Shown here in pieces: positions 1-7,096 of a DNA stretch of 14,139 nt. The stretch's first letter is position 1. The number at the start of each line of letters is the position of its first letter. The position numbers and the translations under genes were made by a program. Under the pieces are notes generated by a model. That model saw nothing but the letters and a program-made list of their open reading frames with translations, was not told where the DNA came from and searched no databases. The DNA comes from JACNLC01 sp964607375 (lineage in GTDB: Bacteria > Fidelibacterota > Marinisomatia > SCGC-AAA003-L08 > JACNLC01), in the NCBI GenBank assembly GCA_964607375.1, contig CAZSJY010000050.1, positions 1-14,139 on the forward strand. Reading direction: 5' to 3'.

Positions 1-232
1 AAATTGTCATTCCATCTTTGAGTCCACACTTTTCTAATGCAACTTGTAGTGAGTCAACAACCTTATTTCCGTTTAATGGATAATCATTGCACGAACTGAT
101 TGGTGGTGTTGCCTTATTACCGGTAGGTGAATGTTTTCCAACCCCTTTAAATGGTATTGTTTCTTGTCCATTAACCTCAGTAGGAACCATTCGTCCCGCT
201 ACATTTTTAACTAACTCTAATTTTTGTCCCAT
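1..232 (-). CDS. citF: Citrate lyase alpha subunit, N-terminal part (cut by window edge)
   Basis: This is the 5' end of a gene that runs out of the window: 77 codons from an ATG at 232, with a strong Shine-Dalgarno (AAAGGAG) just upstream. The end of the visible protein, with ALEKCGLKDGMTI, matches the conserved early region of CitF (typically EEAI..SGLKDGMTISFHH). In the citrate lyase complex CitF is the citrate:acetyl-ACP transferase, exchanging the acetyl group on the carrier for citrate before CitE cleaves it. The identification is strengthened by the CitD-CitE fusion upstream on the same strand, although a 437-bp nuclease cassette lies between them. The first ~55 residues are poorly conserved in this family. 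The transferase core is outside the window, so completeness cannot be judged. Confidence 0.82.
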   Translation of the reverse strand, partial: MGQKLELVKNVAGRMVPTEVNGQETIPFKGVGKHSPTGNKATPPISSCNDYPLNGNKVVDSLQVALEKCGLKDGMTI

Positions 233-244
233 TATTTCTCCTTT

Positions 245-274
245 AACCGCGAATTACGCGAATTTCACTAATTA
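245..274. repeat. Left arm of the inverted repeat, three tandem 9-bp units
   Basis: After AAC, three contiguous 9-mers follow: CGCGAATTA (248-256), CGCGAATTT (257-265), CACTAATTA (266-274). The stop codon of the GxxExxY gene (268-270, TAG on the minus strand) lies in the third unit, and the citF Shine-Dalgarno begins immediately outside the arm. Confidence 0.75.
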
Positions 275-645
275 TTTGTTAAAACAATTCTCTTATATTC
301 TAATGATTCTTCACCAAAATTAATCAATAGACCAAGTTGTAAACCTGTGACTTTAAGGTAGTTTATAACCTGTGCTTTTTCAATATTACCCAATTGTTTA
401 ATTGCTTTGAGTTCAACCACAATTTTACTTTCAACAACCAAATCGCAATAGAATTCTTTGATTTCTTTTCCTTTGTAATTCACTTGGAATGGCTTTTGTG
501 ATTCATATTGAATATTTGCTGTTTCAAATTCTTCTATTAATGCTCTTTCATACACAGATTCAACAAAACCAACACCAAGAGTTTTGTGAACTTCCATAGC
601 ACAACCAATTACTTTGTATGCTAAATCCTTATGTATTAATTCCAT
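268..645 (-). CDS. GxxExxY family protein, PD-(D/E)XK nuclease-like
   Basis: A 125-residue protein with the signature of the GxxExxY family: G26-F-V-E29-S-V-Y32, after a helix with HKTLG. Further on D68, then E78-L-K80, form the D-X9-ExK pattern of a PD-(D/E)XK nuclease fold, followed by QVINYLK and a LGLLINFG strand. The family is of unknown function and is treated as nuclease-related; no substrate is established. The gene fills a repeat-bounded cassette between citDE (27 nt upstream) and citF (35 nt downstream), which has nothing to do with citrate metabolism and suggests insertion. The Shine-Dalgarno before ATG 645 is weak (GAAAGTG), so expression may depend on read-through from citDE. Full length for the family, with all motif residues present. 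Confidence 0.85.
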   Translation of the reverse strand: MELIHKDLAYKVIGCAMEVHKTLGVGFVESVYERALIEEFETANIQYESQKPFQVNYKGKEIKEFYCDLVVESKIVVELKAIKQLGNIEKAQVINYLKVTGLQLGLLINFGEESLEYKRIVLTNN

Positions 646-651
646 TTTTTC

Positions 652-681
652 ACTTTCGTGTAATTAGTGAAATTAGCGGTT
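652..681. repeat. Right arm of the inverted repeat, three 9-bp units
   Basis: As reverse complement: AAC, CGCTAATTT (678-670), CACTAATTA (669-661), CACGAAAGT (660-652). The last two codons of citDE (AAC, CGC) and its TAA stop are encoded by this arm, so insertion probably redefined the extreme C-terminus of that protein. Confidence 0.72.
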
Positions 682-1878
682 TTTTTTCCAACTCCTATCC
701 AACATCCCTGTAGCAATTGCTAAATTGACTGAATGAATTGCTCGTTTTACAACGGGTGGATCAATCATTTTTGAACCAAGAGATACCACACCCAAACCTT
801 TTGCTTGTGCATCGTCAAACGCTAAAACAATTTTCTTTGCTTTTTCGACTTCAGAAATTGAAGGTGCAAATTCTTCGTTAATCGGTCCGATTTGCCGTGG
901 ATGAATACATCCTTTACCATCAAATCCAAGTGATTTTGCTTCTTGCACAGATGCGCGTAAACCGTCTTCAGCATTCACATCAGAGAAGACTGTGTCAATC
1001 GGTTGTAATCCTGTTGCTCTTGCAGCATTTACCAACATTGACCGAGCAAAGAAAGATTCACTACCGTCGTTTGTTCGTTGCGTACCGATATCTGCAGTGT
1101 AATCTTCAAGCCCAATGGCTAATGCTACATTATTTTTACTCGCTTGTGCAATAGAAAGAGCGTTCAAAATTCCAAGTGCAGATTCTAAAATGGGCATAAT
1201 AAATACCGGTTCAGTTCGTCCACAACTTTTCATTACTTCTGTGATTTTAGCATCAAACTTTTGGAGTTCTTCTGCTGTTTCCACTTTTGGAATTAAAATC
1301 AAATGCACATCGTGAGGAACAATGGCTTCAATATCTTGCATTCCCAATTCACCTTGATTGATTCGCACCATTCGCTCCGCACCGAAAAAATCGAGTGTTC
1401 GGAGTGCATTTCGCACTATAAAACGAGCAGACATTTTTTCTGAAGGTGCTACTGAATCCTCTAGATCCAAAATAACAGCATCAGGCTTATGAATTCCCGC
1501 ATTCATCATCAATTTAGGTTGTGAGCCCGGCAAATATAATCTACTTCTTCGGAATTTATCTCGTGATGATGCATAGTTGCAATGTTCTTTCATTTCCGGA
1601 AGTGATTCGAAGGTCAAATCAGTATGTGCAAACTTTACTGTTGCTTCAATTCTTGCCATCAAAACAAAATATTGTGCACCATTATCTACAATCTCAAATT
1701 TCCCGTGTTCAATTTGCAAATCTAATAATGTACTCTGCACAACTTCATTGAGTTTCTTCCCGTGTAATATTTCGGTTTTTGATTGAATGGAAATATCCAA
1801 ACCACCAGATTTTTGTGGAGTATAACTCACAAAGCAATCTGATTTAGTTTTCGGGTTTCCACTTGTAAATTTCTTCAT
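673..1878 (-). CDS. citE: Citrate lyase gamma-beta fusion (CitD acyl carrier + CitE citryl-ACP lyase)
   Basis: A 401-residue protein joining two normally separate citrate lyase subunits. Residues ~15-85 match CitD: SGGLDISI, with S24 at the position that carries the phosphoribosyl-dephospho-CoA arm in CitD, then ending in an ARIEATVKFA segment like the CitD C-terminus. Residues ~108-390 are CitE of the HpcH/HpaI aldolase superfamily: RRSRLYLPGSQPK (110-122), DLEDSVAPSEK (138-148), R173, PKVE (197-200), GLEDYTADIG (256-265), GFDGKGCIHPRQI (318-330). CitE cleaves citryl-ACP to oxaloacetate and acetyl-ACP. The ATG overlaps the lipB stop in an ATGA (4 nt) with AGAGG just upstream, so translation is probably coupled. 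citF follows after the GxxExxY cassette. The stop codon and last two residues come from the cassette repeat. CitE length is complete. Confidence 0.88.
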   Translation of the reverse strand: MKKFTSGNPKTKSDCFVSYTPQKSGGLDISIQSKTEILHGKKLNEVVQSTLLDLQIEHGKFEIVDNGAQYFVLMARIEATVKFAHTDLTFESLPEMKEHCNYASSRDKFRRSRLYLPGSQPKLMMNAGIHKPDAVILDLEDSVAPSEKMSARFIVRNALRTLDFFGAERMVRINQGELGMQDIEAIVPHDVHLILIPKVETAEELQKFDAKITEVMKSCGRTEPVFIMPILESALGILNALSIAQASKNNVALAIGLEDYTADIGTQRTNDGSESFFARSMLVNAARATGLQPIDTVFSDVNAEDGLRASVQEAKSLGFDGKGCIHPRQIGPINEEFAPSISEVEKAKKIVLAFDDAQAKGLGVVSLGSKMIDPPVVKRAIHSVNLAIATGMLDRSWKKNR

Positions 1879-2585
1879 AATTTCCTCTTCATATAGTTGA
1901 ATACATCAATAAACGACTTTTCCATCATTGCAGCTAGTGTTTTAAGCGTAATTTTTGTCTCAATTTGGTGTTTTATGGATGTTACCCCATATCCAAAATT
2001 ACCACAAGGAATTATTCCTTTAAAATACTTCATATTCGGATTTAAATTGAGTGCAAATCCATGCATTGATACCCACTGCGACAGGCGATACCCAATTGCA
2101 CCAATTTTATCCTCACCCACCCAAACACCTGGCAAACCCTCTTTTACAGTTGATTGAATTCCCAAATTTGTGAGAGTTTGGATTATCACATTTTCTGTGG
2201 ATTTCACAAAATCTGCTACGCCAATTTCTCTTTGTTTTAGATGAATAATTGGATATCCAACTAACTGCCCAGGACCGTGATAGGTAACATCACCTCCTCG
2301 GTCAATTTGTATGATTTCAGCATCTTTTGGTGCTGAATCTAAAATATTATCTGCACCACCATTTTTACCCAATGTATAAACAGGATGATGTTCGACAAAC
2401 AAAACAGTATCTCCTATTTGGTTTTCCAATCGTGAAGAATGAATTTTCTTCTGCAAATCCCAAATAGGTTGATAATGTTGCTTTCCTAACCAAACAAAAT
2501 TTAACTCATTGCACAGATGAGGTTTCAATTCAGTAAAAGCTGAATTTAGATTATTCTCTTTTATTTGTTTGTTTAGGGTTAACAC
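1875..2585 (-). CDS. lipB: Octanoyl-[acyl-carrier-protein]:protein N-octanoyltransferase
   Basis: A 236-residue LipB. It transfers octanoyl from acyl carrier protein to lipoyl-domain lysines, the first step of lipoate assembly in the cytoplasm. Signatures: EHHPVYTLGK (65-74), RGGDVTYHGPGQLVGYP (96-112), GVWVGEDKIGAIGYRLSQWVS with catalytic K160, HGFALNLNPN, and GIIPCG with catalytic C194. About 25 residues precede the usual LipB start. No in-frame ATG lies between, so the annotated ATG 6 nt after the upstream stop is kept, although its Shine-Dalgarno (AAAGG) is rather far (~15 nt). lpdA, whose complexes need lipoyl groups, is two genes upstream. The 3' end overlaps citDE by 4 nt. Confidence 0.95.
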   Translation of the reverse strand: MLTLNKQIKENNLNSAFTELKPHLCNELNFVWLGKQHYQPIWDLQKKIHSSRLENQIGDTVLFVEHHPVYTLGKNGGADNILDSAPKDAEIIQIDRGGDVTYHGPGQLVGYPIIHLKQREIGVADFVKSTENVIIQTLTNLGIQSTVKEGLPGVWVGEDKIGAIGYRLSQWVSMHGFALNLNPNMKYFKGIIPCGNFGYGVTSIKHQIETKITLKTLAAMMEKSFIDVFNYMKRKL

Positions 2586-2591
2586 ATTTAG

Positions 2592-2927
2592 TTACACACT
2601 ACCTTTACGAAATCGTGAAATGTATTTCAACAGAAATACTGAAACAAACGCCAAGATTGACACAAAGCCTAAGATAACAGCTAATCTGAGCCACGGTTGA
2701 TTTAATTCAATTCTTTTTATTATGAAAGATACCATTGTGCGAATCCATTCAATCCCGGCAATAATCATATAAACTTGAACAATTTGAATAGATATTTTAT
2801 TTTTATAGAATAGAACAAATGGAATAGCCAATAATATTATTGCCAGACCATTTAAACCTACTCTGGATAAATGTGCTGAAAAAGCGATAGAGTTAAAACC
2901 GATTAATGTATATGTAAATATTTTCAT
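2592..2927 (-). CDS. Small multi-pass membrane protein, function unknown
   Basis: A 111-residue hydrophobic protein with an N-terminal hydrophobic stretch (~4-18) and three clear membrane segments (~25-41, ~47-70, ~79-101), ending in a basic tail RFRKGSV. EWIRT (60-64) between segments and QPWLRLAVILG (77-87) look like conserved features of a small family I remember only as hypothetical membrane proteins; no function can be given. The start ATG follows a purine-rich AGAAAGAAT. It sits 71 nt after lpdA and 6 nt before lipB on the same strand, so it is probably cotranscribed, but no motif ties it to lipoate metabolism. Confidence 0.75.
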   Translation of the reverse strand: MKIFTYTLIGFNSIAFSAHLSRVGLNGLAIILLAIPFVLFYKNKISIQIVQVYMIIAGIEWIRTMVSFIIKRIELNQPWLRLAVILGFVSILAFVSVFLLKYISRFRKGSV

Positions 2928-2998
2928 TTAATATTCTTTCTGTAAGTACTGTTGGTTAATGAAATCATTTCAAATTTCTAAATGTATTTCAACAATAT

Positions 2999-4381
2999 TT
3001 ATAAATGAATCGCTTCACCAAGTGCATCTGCAGTTGCTTCCATAATCGCTTCGGATAATGTCGGATGTGCGTGGATGGTTTTTAGAATGTCGTCATCTGT
3101 TGCACCCAACTTTTGTGCTAATCCTGCTTCTGCAATTAAATCCGTTGCACCAACTCCAATAATGTGGCATCCCAACAATTTTCTTGTTTTCTTATCGAAT
3201 ATTACCTTTACAAATCCATCCTGTTCAGCTATTGCCATAGCTTTTCCTAACGCTCTAAATGGAAACTTCCCGACTTTGATTTCTTTTCCAAATTCTATAG
3301 CTTGTTTTTCTGTTAGTCCAACGGAAGCAACTTCCGGATGACAATAAGTGCAACCTGGAGTATTATCGTAAATCATTTTGGATGGATTCAGTCCTGCTAA
3401 ATGTTCAATTGCTGTAATTCCTTCAGCAGATGCAATGTGAGCAAGCCACGGTGGACCTGCGATATCTCCGATTGCATAGATATTTTCGATACTTGTTTTC
3501 ATATATCCGTCAGTTTTAATCCAGCTATTTTCTATTTCAATCCCTACTTCTTCAAGTCCAATATTTTCTACATTGCCCTGTACTCCAACAGAAATCAGAG
3601 TTTTTTCCGAAGTGATGGTTTCTCCGTTTTGCAGATGAATGGTAACATCAGCTTCATTTTGGATAATCTTCTTTACAAAAGTATTAGTCCGAACATCAAT
3701 CTTTCGCTTTTTGAAAATTCTTTCTAACTCTTGTGAAATTTCTTCATCTTCGACAGGCAGAATGTTTTGTAGAGCTTCGATAAGAGTAACTTTAGTTCCA
3801 AAAGTATTGAAGAAATGTGCAAACTCAACTCCGATTGCACCAGCTCCAATGATGGTAATACTGTTAGGCTGTTCGTTTAAAACTAATGCTTCTTTTGATG
3901 TGATAACCTGCTTTCCGTCAGGTTTCATTTCTTGTGTATATTTTGTTCTAGCACCAGTTGCAATGATAATATGGTCCGCAGATATATGATCGATATTTCC
4001 TTCTGAATCTCTAGTTTCGATTGTGTGTTTGTTAATCAATTTACCTCGAGCTTTAATCCACTCTATATTATTCTTTTTGAACAGGTATTCGATTCCTCTC
4101 GCCAACTTTTTAGAAACATCCCTAGAGCGTTTGATATTTTTCGACCAGTTAATTTCAATTTCACCTACTTCAACGCCAAACTTTTTTGAGTTTTTGATTT
4201 GCTCATAAACTTCTGCATTTTTCAGAAGAGCTTTTGTTGGGATGCAACCCCAATTCAAGCAAACTCCACCTAAGTGAGTTGACTCAATAACAGTTACTTT
4301 TTTTCCTAACTGGGCTGCTCGTATCGCAGAGACATATCCACCTGGTCCTGCTCCAAGAATAGCTATGTTATAATCATTCAT
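2999..4381 (-). CDS. lpdA: Dihydrolipoyl dehydrogenase (E3)
   Basis: A 460-residue flavoprotein that reoxidises dihydrolipoamide of 2-oxoacid dehydrogenase complexes or the glycine cleavage system, using FAD and NAD+. Domains: FAD-binding GAGPGGY near residues 10-16; redox-active disulfide in GGVCLNWGCIPTK (C41, C46); NAD-binding IIGAGAIGVEFAHF near 175-190; second FAD motif AIGDIAG; and dimerisation domain with the catalytic HAHPTLSE (H439, E444). Length and all catalytic residues are normal. The ATG has a good Shine-Dalgarno (GAGGT, 6 nt). It lies between folE and the lipB segment; the proximity to lipB suggests a lipoyl-enzyme locus, but no E1/E2 or gcv genes are visible here, so the partner complex is unknown. 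Confidence 0.96.
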   Translation of the reverse strand: MNDYNIAILGAGPGGYVSAIRAAQLGKKVTVIESTHLGGVCLNWGCIPTKALLKNAEVYEQIKNSKKFGVEVGEIEINWSKNIKRSRDVSKKLARGIEYLFKKNNIEWIKARGKLINKHTIETRDSEGNIDHISADHIIIATGARTKYTQEMKPDGKQVITSKEALVLNEQPNSITIIGAGAIGVEFAHFFNTFGTKVTLIEALQNILPVEDEEISQELERIFKKRKIDVRTNTFVKKIIQNEADVTIHLQNGETITSEKTLISVGVQGNVENIGLEEVGIEIENSWIKTDGYMKTSIENIYAIGDIAGPPWLAHIASAEGITAIEHLAGLNPSKMIYDNTPGCTYCHPEVASVGLTEKQAIEFGKEIKVGKFPFRALGKAMAIAEQDGFVKVIFDKKTRKLLGCHIIGVGATDLIAEAGLAQKLGATDDDILKTIHAHPTLSEAIMEATADALGEAIHL

Positions 4382-4416
4382 AAAGTTACCTCAAAGTATC
4401 GTAATTCCTAATTGAT

Positions 4417-4995
4417 TCAAGTAGTTCTTTTCAATGCAATGATATCCAAAAATTCTTTCCTGGTTCTAGCATCATCTCTGAAGCAACCGGTCATAAATGA
4501 AGTAGTTGCATAAGAATTTCTCTTTTCAACTCCACGCATTTGCATACACATATGCTGTCCCTCTAACACTACAGCAACTCCTTCAGGTTCAACTGCATTC
4601 ATAATTGTTTTGGCTATCTCCTGTGTCATTCTTTCTTGCACTTGCAAACGCCTACCATACATCTCAACAATTCTTGGGATTTTAGACAGTCCTATAATCT
4701 TTCCTTGAGGAATATATCCAATGTGAGCTCTTCCAAAAAAAGGTAGTAAATGATGTTCGCAAAGACTGAAAAAATCAATATCTTTCACGACTACCATTTC
4801 GTCATAATCTTCTTCAAAAATAGCATTATTGATGATTTTTTCAACATTCTGTTCATATCCTTTTGCAAGAAATTCCCAAGCTTTTGCTACACGCTCTGGT
4901 GTCCGTTCTAATCCGCTTCGACTTGGATTCTCTCCAATTTCAATCAACAATTCTTTAATTAATTTCTCAATATTTGAGATATTTTTCTTTGTCAT
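4417..4995 (-). CDS. folE: GTP cyclohydrolase I
   Basis: A 192-residue type I GTP cyclohydrolase converting GTP to 7,8-dihydroneopterin triphosphate, the first step of folate and pterin synthesis. Motifs: NPSRSGLERTPERVAKAW; the zinc site SLCEHHLLPFFGRAHIGY (C79, H82) with the third ligand C150 in HMCMQMRGV; and SKIPRIVEMYGRRLQVQERMT. The ATG at 4995 is chosen rather than the TTG two codons upstream because AGAGG at 5002-5006 lies 6 nt from the ATG but abuts the TTG. The protein is normal length. Its neighbours are a XapX-like gene upstream (27 nt from the ATG) and lpdA downstream (35 nt), all on the minus strand and probably cotranscribed. Confidence 0.96.
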   Translation of the reverse strand: MTKKNISNIEKLIKELLIEIGENPSRSGLERTPERVAKAWEFLAKGYEQNVEKIINNAIFEEDYDEMVVVKDIDFFSLCEHHLLPFFGRAHIGYIPQGKIIGLSKIPRIVEMYGRRLQVQERMTQEIAKTIMNAVEPEGVAVVLEGQHMCMQMRGVEKRNSYATTSFMTGCFRDDARTRKEFLDIIALKRTT

Positions 4996-5001
4996 ACTCA
5001 A

Positions 5002-5006
5002 CCTCT
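5002..5006 (-). promoter_or_regulatory. Shine-Dalgarno deciding the folE start
   Basis: AGAGG on the minus strand, 6 nt from the ATG at 4995 and 0 nt from the alternative TTG at 5001, so the ATG is favoured. Confidence 0.7.
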
Positions 5007-5022
5007 TTTGGTAGAATTTTAT

Positions 5023-5208
5023 CTAATTTATTAGAGTTTTTACGAATATCCAACCTAGGAAAATTCCTGCAATTCCCAGAACGCCATAAATATTGTTTGG
5101 TGCAGGAGGTTCAAATTTGAAAAATGCAAATATCCCTCCCAAAACTAAACCCAAAACTGATATTTTGACTCCTTTTAGAAATTCCGGTGTTGTCAAAAAT
5201 TCTAACAT
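5023..5208 (-). CDS. XapX-like (DUF1427) small membrane protein
   Basis: A 61-residue protein with two membrane helices (~15-30 and ~41-58) joined by a short loop FKFEPPAPNN. The pattern PPAP...GVLGIAGIFLG is that of the XapX/DUF1427 family, whose function is not established. An excellent Shine-Dalgarno (AGGAG, 6 nt) supports translation; it overlaps the region just after the nth stop codon. It lies 13 nt after nth and 27 nt before folE, so it is probably part of the same transcript. The family match is by pattern from memory. Confidence 0.72.
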   Translation of the reverse strand: MLEFLTTPEFLKGVKISVLGLVLGGIFAFFKFEPPAPNNIYGVLGIAGIFLGWIFVKTLIN

Positions 5209-5221
5209 ATTTTACTCCTAT

Positions 5222-5872
5222 CTATTCAACTGTTTTAGATGGACAATAATTCGAAATCACACATTTTGTGCAATTTGGGTTTCTAGCAATACACACAGCC
5301 CGTCCGTGGTCAATGCACAAATGTCCAAAGTTTGTCCAATCTTTTTTATCAATAATCTCTATCATATCTCTTTCAATAACCACCGCATTATGAGTACTTA
5401 CAAATTGCAGTAAGTTTGTAATTCTTATGACATGTGTATCAACAACTAAACTAGGTATATCAAACGCATTTCCCAAAACTACATTTGCTGTTTTTCGTCC
5501 AACTCCTTTTAATTTTACAAGAGATTCGAGTGTATTAGGGACTTTGTCTCCATATTTCTCACAAATCTCTTCAGAACTACTCTTAATGGATTTAGCTTTG
5601 TTTTTGTAAAATCCTGTAGAAAATATCTCCTGTTCAATTTGTTTCAATGACAAATCCTTAAAGGATTCTGCATCTGGATACTTTTTGAATAAATCTTCAG
5701 TTACTTTGTTTACCCTCTCATCAGTACATTGTGCTGATAGAATAGTTGCTACTAACAACTGAAATGGTGATATATAATTCAAAGAACAACAAGAGTTTGG
5801 ATATTCATCCTTCAGAAGTTGAATGATCGAAGATATCCGAGATTTCCTATCATTTAATGTTTCAGCTTTCAA
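5222..5872 (-). CDS. nth: Endonuclease III (DNA glycosylase/AP lyase)
   Basis: A 216-residue base-excision repair enzyme removing oxidised pyrimidines and nicking at abasic sites. Seen: LLVATILSAQCTDERVN (39-55); helix-hairpin-helix LKGVGRKTANVVLG with catalytic K127; VDTHV with catalytic D145; and four cysteines C194-X6-C201-X2-C204-X5-C210 for the [4Fe-4S] cluster. Full length for the family. The start is TTG (5872-5870); no in-frame ATG exists near the N-terminus and an upstream stop closes the frame, so TTG is the most likely start, with only a weak ribosome site. The first 11 nt overlap the end of the receiver-like gene, consistent with coupled translation. Confidence 0.95.
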   Translation of the reverse strand: MKAETLNDRKSRISSIIQLLKDEYPNSCCSLNYISPFQLLVATILSAQCTDERVNKVTEDLFKKYPDAESFKDLSLKQIEQEIFSTGFYKNKAKSIKSSSEEICEKYGDKVPNTLESLVKLKGVGRKTANVVLGNAFDIPSLVVDTHVIRITNLLQFVSTHNAVVIERDMIEIIDKKDWTNFGHLCIDHGRAVCIARNPNCTKCVISNYCPSKTVE

Positions 5873-6224
5873 TTTTCGATTGCTCTATAATAAAAGTTAA
5901 ATTTTGTTTGAACATAGTTTTTGGAAACACCAAATCAAAACCAGAATTTTCTGCTTTTTTGCGAACTATTTTGTTCATTTGATCTTTGAAACCACAAATA
6001 ACCAACTGCGATGAACTTCTGATTTTTTTCACAATTTCGTATGGATTCACTGATGGATAATCCAAATCAACGATTAGAACACCAAGTTTTGTGTTTTTGC
6101 AAATGATACCAATGTCATCGGCATCCACAAATTCTAAAAGACAATCAATTGAATTGCTGATGTTTGCCAATAAAGCTGACATTCCAAAGTCTTCCGTTAA
6201 TGCAATTATTGTAAAATTATCCAT
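5862..6224 (-). CDS. Divergent receiver-domain-like (CheY-fold) protein
   Basis: A 120-residue single-domain protein with a pattern like a response-regulator receiver. GVLIVDLDYPSVNPYEIVKKIR (48-69) resembles beta3-alpha3, with D53 at the phosphoacceptor position and P57 four residues on. K102 in FPKTMF fits the conserved Lys after beta5, and E11/D12 may be the acidic pair, though one or two positions off. There is no output domain. The usual Thr/Ser after beta4 is not clear (LVICGF), so it may be a pseudo-receiver. It overlaps the lactonase-like gene by 1 nt (TGATG) and nth by 11 nt. No sensor kinase is in the window, so partner and role are unknown. The receiver assignment rests on secondary pattern and is moderate. 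Confidence 0.6.
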   Translation of the reverse strand: MDNFTIIALTEDFGMSALLANISNSIDCLLEFVDADDIGIICKNTKLGVLIVDLDYPSVNPYEIVKKIRSSSQLVICGFKDQMNKIVRKKAENSGFDLVFPKTMFKQNLTFIIEQSKIES

Positions 6225-7096
6225 CAGTTTTGCACATTCCTGATTTCATCAATAACTTTGTAATTCTTCTCACCTTCGGTAATTCTCAACATTACTGTTT
6301 GAGGGTCGTGATATAGCCACAACCACCATTTTTCAGCTGAAGCTTGATTTAATAAGACAGTTTTCTCATCTAAAGTTTGAAGTGCAGATAAATCATATCC
6401 CATTATGAAAGGTAAACGAAGATGTGATCGAATTGGAATCAAATCTCCACAAAAGACAAGTGTATCACCCTCTGATGTTATCTTAACTAATTGTTGACCA
6501 ATTGTATGTCCATTTACACACATTGTAGAAATTCCATCAATAATTTCAGTATTTTCTGGAATAAGTTGAAACACTCCTGCATCTTGAAGAGGTGCAAAAT
6601 TCTCTTTAAGATAACTGGCTCTGTCTTTCGGATTAGGATTGTTAGCGTGATTCCAGTTGATTTCGGAAATCCAATATCTTGCATTTGGAAAAGCTGGAAC
6701 TAATTCTCCGGTATCGTTTAACTCTGTAGCACCACCTGAATGATCAAAATGCAAATGTGTAATAATAACATCTGTAACATCAGCGGGACTATAGCCGATA
6801 TCACTTAAAGTATTACTTAATGGTTGATTCTCCTGTTCTACATGAAACATTTCAATAAATTTATCGGAGTTTTTGTTACCTATTCCTGTTTCGATTAGGA
6901 TTCGTTTTTCTCCATCATCAAGCAATAAACATCGCATTGCTAAATCAATTCTGTTGAGTTTATCTGCAGGATTGGACTTCTCCCAAAGCACCTTAGGAAC
7001 AGATCCCATCATAGCACCACCATCCAACCGAAATGTGCCAGTTTCAAGTGGATAAATTTTCCATTTCCCAATTTGGGGTAAGTTATTCATCCCCAT
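6224..7096 (-). CDS. YtnP-like metallo-beta-lactamase-fold hydrolase (possible lactonase)
   Basis: A 290-residue MBL-fold hydrolase. Zinc ligands: HLHFDH (H114, H116, D118, H119), H197 in NGHTIG, D218 in FCGDLIP and H263 in YHDP. The N-terminal LDGGAMMGSVPKVLW followed by ADKLNRIDLAMR closely resembles Bacillus YtnP and related quorum-quenching lactonases, so a lactone or ester substrate is plausible; the actual substrate cannot be read from the sequence. The ATG at 7096 has AGGA 8 nt upstream. An alternative in-frame ATG lies two codons later. It overlaps the flavin reductase-like gene by 14 nt and touches the receiver-like gene (TGATG), so the three are probably translated as a coupled set. 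Confidence 0.86.
   Translation of the reverse strand: MGMNNLPQIGKWKIYPLETGTFRLDGGAMMGSVPKVLWEKSNPADKLNRIDLAMRCLLLDDGEKRILIETGIGNKNSDKFIEMFHVEQENQPLSNTLSDIGYSPADVTDVIITHLHFDHSGGATELNDTGELVPAFPNARYWISEINWNHANNPNPKDRASYLKENFAPLQDAGVFQLIPENTEIIDGISTMCVNGHTIGQQLVKITSEGDTLVFCGDLIPIRSHLRLPFIMGYDLSALQTLDEKTVLLNQASAEKWWLWLYHDPQTVMLRITEGEKNYKVIDEIRNVQN

Larger units (their letters stand above)
245..681. mobile_element. GxxExxY cassette bounded by inverted repeats made of 9-bp units
   Basis: Left arm (245-274) reads AAC, CGCGAATTA, CGCGAATTT, CACTAATTA. The right arm (652-681), read as reverse complement, is AAC, CGCTAATTT, CACTAATTA, CACGAAAGT. The inner unit pair matches at 17 of 18 positions and both arms open with AACCGC. 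Between them lies only the GxxExxY gene. The unit has near-consensus CRCKAATTW and repeats without spacers. The element occupies the whole gap between the citDE stop codon (673-675, inside the right arm) and the citF Shine-Dalgarno, which starts directly outside the left arm. From general recollection, similar cacgaatt-type repeats accompany GxxExxY genes in other genomes. Mobility is inferred; no clear target-site duplication is visible. Confidence 0.68.

Noticed and set aside
87..323. Plus-strand ORF of 78 codons
   Set aside because: It lies antisense to citF and crosses the cassette repeat; the minus-strand frame has the CitF motif and a strong Shine-Dalgarno.
897..1786. Several plus-strand ORFs antisense to citDE
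   Set aside because: No ribosome sites or recognisable motifs; the minus-strand gene accounts for the region with full CitD and CitE motifs.
2960..2972. Palindrome TGAAAT-C-ATTTCA between lpdA and the small membrane gene
   Set aside because: Six AT-rich base pairs in an AT-rich gap are readily expected by chance, and no T-tract follows to make a terminator.
3075..4208. Plus-strand ORFs antisense to lpdA
   Set aside because: Shadows of a strongly conserved gene on the other strand.
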